Assembly (NCBI GenBank): GCA_019308745.1
Contig: JAFDHO010000009.1
Location: forward strand, 1-64,000
DNA length: 64,000 nucleotides
Direction of reading: 5' to 3'
DNA from: Deltaproteobacteria bacterium
GTDB taxonomy: Bacteria; Desulfobacterota; DSM-4660; Desulfatiglandales; HGW-15
Positions 59,571-64,000 of the stretch are shown piece after piece. The position numbers and the translations under genes are program-made. The notes under the pieces are model-generated. The model saw nothing but the letters and a program-made list of their open reading frames with translations, was not told the origin of the DNA and ran no database searches. Positions within the stretch are counted from its first letter, which is position 1; each line of letters opens with the position of its first letter.

Positions 59571-59768
59571 CTACATGTACGGCAGGAGCCTCGACACGTT
59601 CTTCTTGTTGGTAGAATGAACCAGTTCTGACTTCCTCAAGTTCCTCTTTCTCTTGGTCGTTTTCTTGGTGAGGATGTGGTTTGCGAAGGCCTTACTCCTC
59701 ACGATCATCCCTGTGCCTGTGGCTTTGAACCTCTTGGCTGCCCCGCGGTTCGTCTTAAGCTTGGGCAT
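59571..59768 (-). CDS. rpmI: 50S ribosomal protein L35
   Basis: [35 protein letters not shown]. Confidence 0.98.
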   Translation of the reverse strand: MPKLKTNRGAAKRFKATGTGMIVRSKAFANHILTKKTTKRKRNLRKSELVHSTNKKNVSRLLPYM

Positions 59769-59799
59769 GTTAAACCTCCCTAAGTAATTGATATCACGT

Positions 59800-59831
59800 A
59801 CTGCGGCACGGCTGCTTCCAGGTGCCGCAGT
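59800..59831 (-). promoter_or_regulatory. Perfect 10-bp-stem hairpin in the infC-rpmI leader (candidate L20-responsive element)
   Basis: Reverse complement ACTGCGGCAC-CTGGAAGCAGCC-GTGCCGCAGT. Confidence 0.5.
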
Positions 59832-59950
59832 GATTGCAATTCAAGCCCGTTGCCGTGCGCCACATTTACCCCTGGTCACGGCATGCCCGAGATTGAAGGA
59901 TTTACATGGTGATGTCTGCTGATGGTGATCCGTGAGACAAAAGAAGAGCG

Positions 59951-60466
59951 CTACTTTGGAACCAATACCATAGTGAGGCGCCATCCCTCTCTCGTTGGGG
60001 GCTGCTCCACAGTTCCGAGGTCCTCCACCTCTTCACTGATCCTCTTTAACAACTCGACCCCGGCGTCCATGTAAGCCATTTCCCTGCCCCTGAAAATCAC
60101 GGATACCTTGACGCGCGCCTTCTTTTCCAAAAACTTCTTGAGATTTCTTATTTTGAATCCCAGATCGTGTTCCTCGGTGTGGGGTCTCAGTTTTATCTCC
60201 TTGACCTGGAATGCCTTGCCTTTCTTCTTACCCCCCTGGACTTTCTTGCTGGTCTGGTACTTGTACTTCCCATAATCCATTATCCTGCAAACAGGGGGTG
60301 ATGAGTTGGGGGCAACCTCTACAAGATCCATCCCATCCTTTTCAGCTGCATCCAGGGCCTCCCTGAGTGGCACGATTCCCAGCTGGTTGCCATCAGCCGA
60401 AATGAGCCTGACCTCCTTGGCGCGAATCCTCTCATTTACTCTCACATCATCTTTTTTCTTGACTAT
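59951..60466 (-). CDS. infC: Translation initiation factor IF-3 with apparent AUA start codon
   Basis: Reading from ATA: (M)VKKKDDVRVNERIRAKEVRLISADGNQLGIVPLREAL; AGGAGG SD 7 nt upstream of ATA, inside the end of thrS. Confidence 0.9.
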   Translation of the reverse strand: MVKKKDDVRVNERIRAKEVRLISADGNQLGIVPLREALDAAEKDGMDLVEVAPNSSPPVCRIMDYGKYKYQTSKKVQGGKKKGKAFQVKEIKLRPHTEEHDLGFKIRNLKKFLEKKARVKVSVIFRGREMAYMDAGVELLKRISEEVEDLGTVEQPPTREGWRLTMVLVPK

Positions 60467-60470
60467 AGCC

Positions 60471-62384
60471 CTACCTCCTTTGTCTGCATTCTTCCCTGAG
60501 AAGATCGATAAACTCTTCTTTACTCATAAAAGGAAGGTTTTCGCCACTCCTCAATCTGGGTGTTACTCCTCCCTTCTCGGTTTCCCTCTCGCCGATAATC
60601 AACATGTAGGGGACCTTTTGAAGCTGGGCTTCCCTGATCTTGAGACCAAGCTTCTCGTTTCTGAAATCTCCCTCTGCCCGGACGCCTTCATCCCTCAACC
60701 GTGTCAAGACGCTTTTCCCGTAAGGGATGCTCCTGTCCGTCACAGTGAGAACAACGGCCTGGACCGGGGCCAGCCAAACCGGGAAAGCCCCCCCATAATG
60801 CTCTATCAAGACACCTATGAACCTCTCCAGGGCCCCAAGGATGACTCGATGGATCATAGCGGGTCTGCGCCTTTCTCCATCCCTGTCTATGAAGTGGAGG
60901 TTGAACCTCTCCGGGAGCGTAAAATCGCACTGGATAGTCGCGCACTGCCATTTCCTTTCCAGGGCGTCCTTGAGCTTTACATCGATTTTCGGCCCATAGA
61001 AGGCCCCCTCGCCCTCATTGATCTGATATGGCAGACCGCTGTCTTCCATCGCACTCATAAGTGCCTTTGTGGCCCGATCCCAGTCCTCATGGGAACCTAT
61101 TGATTTCTTCGGCCTGGTGCTGATTTCCAACTCGTAATCAAAGCGGAAGACGGCCATCACGTCCCTGACAAAATTCAGCACGCCTTTGATCTCCTCGTCC
61201 AGCTGTTGAGGCGTACACAGGATGTGGGCATCGTCTTGGGTGAATTCCCTGACCCTGAGGAGGCCATGCAGGACACCGGAACGTTCGTGCCTGTGAACCA
61301 GCCCCAATTCGAAATATCTCTTCGGAAGGTCCCTGTAGCTCCTTATCTTGGAGGCAAATATGAGCATGTGGGCCAGGCAATTCATGGGTTTGATACCGTA
61401 GGATTGCTTGTCTATCTCCGTGAAGTACATATTCTCACGGTAGTTTTCAAAGTGCCCCGATCTTTTCCACAGTTCCGTCTTCAAGATCTGGGGCCCCTTG
61501 ACCAGTTCGTACCCTCTTTTCAGGTGCTCCTCAATTTCAAAATCCTCCAGGATATGGCGGAGCATTGCCCCCTTTGGATGCCAAATAACCATCCCAGCAC
61601 CAACTTCCTCGTGGGTGCTGAAGAGCTCAAGCTGGTGGCCCAACTTGACGTGATCCCTTCTTCGTGCCTCCTCGATCTTCTTGACATAGGCCTTGAGGGA
61701 CTTCTGATCAGGAAAGGCGATACCGTAAATCCTGCTAAGCATGGGCCTGTTTTCATCACCACGCCAATAGGCCCCCGCAACTTTGGTAAGCCGAAAGGCC
61801 TTGATCTTGCCACTAGAAGGGATATGGGGACCCCTGCAAAGATCGGTGAAACTCCCTTGTCTGTAAAGCGTTACCTTATCTTGGCCCAGATCGTCTATCA
61901 CCTCAATCTTGTAGTCTTCTCCTTGCTCCTTGAAGAAATCAACGGCTTCCTGACTGCTCACCTCTTTTCTCTCAAAGGGCAGATCAGCCTTGATGATTTC
62001 CTTCATCTTGGCCTCAATCCCGGGAAGGTCTTCTTCTCTGAAGGGCCTTTCGTAATCGAAATCATAATAGAAACCATTTTCAATGGCAGGACCGATGGTG
62101 ACCTTCACCCCGGGGAAGAGTTCCTTTACCGCCAGCGCCATTACGTGGGCTGTACTGTGGCGCAGTATTTCAGTCCCCTCATCGGATTCCAGATAGATGG
62201 GTTCGATCTCAGCCTTGGGATTTATCTTGGTGGAGAGATCACGGATCTCTCCATTGATCCTTAGGGCTACGACCTTGTCCAAATCAGGTACATTGAGCTT
62301 TCTCAACGCGTCGAGGCCTGTAAGGTCATCAGCCTTCACGGTCTCGGGAGGTTTTCCCTTTAGATTTATCTCGAAAGTCTTCAT
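60471..62384 (-). CDS. thrS: Threonyl-tRNA synthetase
   Basis: TGS and catalytic domains: [77 protein letters not shown]; internal [13 protein letters not shown]. Confidence 0.97.
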   Translation of the reverse strand: MKTFEINLKGKPPETVKADDLTGLDALRKLNVPDLDKVVALRINGEIRDLSTKINPKAEIEPIYLESDEGTEILRHSTAHVMALAVKELFPGVKVTIGPAIENGFYYDFDYERPFREEDLPGIEAKMKEIIKADLPFERKEVSSQEAVDFFKEQGEDYKIEVIDDLGQDKVTLYRQGSFTDLCRGPHIPSSGKIKAFRLTKVAGAYWRGDENRPMLSRIYGIAFPDQKSLKAYVKKIEEARRRDHVKLGHQLELFSTHEEVGAGMVIWHPKGAMLRHILEDFEIEEHLKRGYELVKGPQILKTELWKRSGHFENYRENMYFTEIDKQSYGIKPMNCLAHMLIFASKIRSYRDLPKRYFELGLVHRHERSGVLHGLLRVREFTQDDAHILCTPQQLDEEIKGVLNFVRDVMAVFRFDYELEISTRPKKSIGSHEDWDRATKALMSAMEDSGLPYQINEGEGAFYGPKIDVKLKDALERKWQCATIQCDFTLPERFNLHFIDRDGERRRPAMIHRVILGALERFIGVLIEHYGGAFPVWLAPVQAVVLTVTDRSIPYGKSVLTRLRDEGVRAEGDFRNEKLGLKIREAQLQKVPYMLIIGERETEKGGVTPRLRSGENLPFMSKEEFIDLLREECRQRR

Positions 62385-62837
62385 GGAACCAGGTCTCAAA
62401 CAAAATAAGGCATCCAAAGTATTACGGGACGTTACTTAGATGCCTCTCTAGGATATTATCTGCAGTTTTTTTGCCCTGTTCGTGCACCTTTCCTTTATTG
62501 CCTGCCCAACACCCAGAGATCTCCGAAAGTGCCCCCTTGTTCGTGATTCAAATGAAAATCATGTCCTGCTCCCCGGGAGGATACTCTCCGGTCTCTCCGG
62601 ATCAACATAGATAAGATCCAGTAATAATTGATATCTTTTTCTGTCTTTATCCAAAATAGAGCGAATTATTGCACAGAGATTTGCTTTGGCCCTAAATTAA
62701 GCGCTCTTTTGAGAACCGAATTCTTTCAGCTGGGAATAATTTCCTTTAGATTCCCTGGACTTTTTATGTCTTTATTTTTATTATTCATTTTGGTTTTGTT
62801 GTCAATAAAAAATTGATGAGCAACCCATACTCAAACA

Positions 62838-63242
62838 ATGAAGCTCCTTGCAGCCCTGGCATCAGCAGACATCTGCATCAAGTTTGCTGCAGGCAAGCTC
62901 AACAATAGCTTAGGCCTCCTGTTCTATGGGGCCTGCACTTTTCTGACCGGTCTCACCTGGGTGCTCCTTGACTACTTGAAAGGGGCGACCTTCCAGGTCG
63001 AGTTAAGGGGACTCCTTGCAGCTATCGGAGTCGGAGTATCATTCAGCCTTGTAACCGTCGGTCTTTACATAACCTTCAGGGCCGGAGCCCCCATATCCCT
63101 CGTTTCACCCTTCGTCCGTCTAGGTGGTCTCCTTGTGGCCAGCCTGGTTGGTCTCACTCTCTTTCAAGAGGCCTTTTCATGGCGCTACGCCATTGGTATG
63201 GTCCTTTCCATGACCGGCGTCTATTTGATAGTTACGAGGTAA
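62838..63242 (+). CDS. Short EamA/SMR-like membrane transporter
   Basis: 134 aa, 4 predicted hydrophobic helices; LVSPFVRLGGLLVASLVGLTLFQEAFSWRYAIGMVLSMTGVYLIV. Confidence 0.75.
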   Translation: MKLLAALASADICIKFAAGKLNNSLGLLFYGACTFLTGLTWVLLDYLKGATFQVELRGLLAAIGVGVSFSLVTVGLYITFRAGAPISLVSPFVRLGGLLVASLVGLTLFQEAFSWRYAIGMVLSMTGVYLIVTR

Positions 63243-63277
63243 TGCTGGGCCTCACACACTCCAATTTCGAAAGGCGG

Positions 63278-63311
63278 CAAAAACAAAAGGCTGGTCTCCT
63301 TGCCAGCCTTT
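63278..63311 (-). terminator. Intrinsic terminator downstream of tRNA-Val
   Basis: Reverse complement AAAGGCTGG-CAAGGAGA-CCAGCCTTT followed by TGTTTTTG. Confidence 0.85.
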
Positions 63312-63323
63312 GGGTACACATCC

Positions 63324-63398
63324 TGGTAGGCACGACGAGATTTGAACTCGTGACCTCTACCGTGTCAGGGTAGCGCTCTCCCCCTGAGCTACGTGCCT
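63324..63398 (-). tRNA. tRNA-Val (anticodon GAC), CCA encoded
   Basis: Reverse complement AGGCACG-TA-GCTC..GAGC-G-CTACC-CTGACAC-GGTAG-..ACGAGTTCAAATCTCGT-CGTGCCT-A-CCA. Confidence 0.96.
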
Positions 63399-63434
63399 GC
63401 GGAGATCTTCTATTACCAACTCGCATCATCCCTG

Positions 63435-63989
63435 TCAAGAGATATTATTCTGGGCCCCAGAGCCTTCATTGATGATCTTAAACCATGCATGCATGTAGTG
63501 GAGGCCCGAACTGATGGTAAAAAGGCCGGTGACATAAAAGATAAATACAAGGAACTCAACAGGCAGACCCAAGTATTCCTTGGACAGTATGGATATGACC
63601 GTTGCGAACTGGGAGCATGTGGCCAGTTTTCCCAGGATGGAAGGCCTTATATTGAATTCAAGTCGGTTCAAGAAGAGGACAATGACCCCTGACAGAATCA
63701 GTATATCCCTTGCGATCACGACGACTGTCAGCCAGTTTGGGATGTGATTCCTTGCAAGGAGCGCGATGAAGGTCGCGATGAGGAGTATTTTGTCGGCAAG
63801 GGGATCCAGATATGTCCCCAGTCTGCTTTGCTGCTTGAACAACCTCGCCATCATTCCGTCAAGGCCGTCGCTGAGGGCGCAAAGGACGAAAACGATCAAA
63901 GCAGAGGAGAACTGCTCGTTTATGAGATAGATGATAAATATGGGCGCGAGAATGATCCTGATGGTGGTGATCAGATTGGCTACTGTCAT
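63435..63989 (-). CDS. pgsA: CDP-alcohol phosphatidyltransferase (phosphatidylglycerophosphate synthase type)
   Basis: NLITTIRIILAPIFIIYLI, SDGLDGMMARLFKQQSRLGTYLDPLADKILL (DGx2ARx8Gx3Dx3D motif). Confidence 0.92.
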   Translation of the reverse strand: MTVANLITTIRIILAPIFIIYLINEQFSSALIVFVLCALSDGLDGMMARLFKQQSRLGTYLDPLADKILLIATFIALLARNHIPNWLTVVVIARDILILSGVIVLFLNRLEFNIRPSILGKLATCSQFATVISILSKEYLGLPVEFLVFIFYVTGLFTISSGLHYMHAWFKIINEGSGAQNNIS

Positions 63990-64000
63990 CGCTATTTCCC

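Noticed and set aside
61206-62264. 352-aa plus-strand ORF
   Set aside because: Antisense shadow of thrS.

Overview
This 64 kb window looks like ordinary chromosomal DNA from a Desulfobacterota-like (former Deltaproteobacteria) bacterium; that placement is inferred from gene content. It is densely coding. I see no CRISPR array, prophage, integrase, transposase or rRNA. Core blocks: a translation gene cluster (thrS-infC-rpmI-rplT-pheS-pheT-merR, minus strand), valS, serS, glmS, a complete branched-chain amino acid type ABC transporter (livFGMH plus binding protein), cytochrome c biogenesis resB/ccsA, TRAP dctQM, cstA, gpmI, speE, pgsA, and three tRNAs: Arg(CCG), Leu(UAA) and Val(GAC). The best candidate for an undescribed system is a co-directional signalling neighbourhood at about 6.9-12.0 kb: a cNMP-binding protein, a PilZ protein, an uncharacterised helical-repeat protein, an MglA-like small GTPase, and a DUF4388/PATAN protein with two degenerate cNMP-like domains. 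Other points for a second look: an apparent AUA start codon for infC; a terminator-like hairpin abutting pheS; a sulfatase-fold protein with Thr at the usual Cys/Ser nucleophile position; a dispersed hairpin repeat family (about 5 copies); a perfect 32-bp inverted repeat upstream of the PilZ gene; two unlisted tiny basic protein genes next to speE; a bactofilin with a C-terminal carboxypeptidase-regulatory-like domain; and a PEP-synthase-type ATP-grasp protein lacking recognisable swivel and PEP-barrel domains. All calls come from reading the sequence and translations; no database searches were run.
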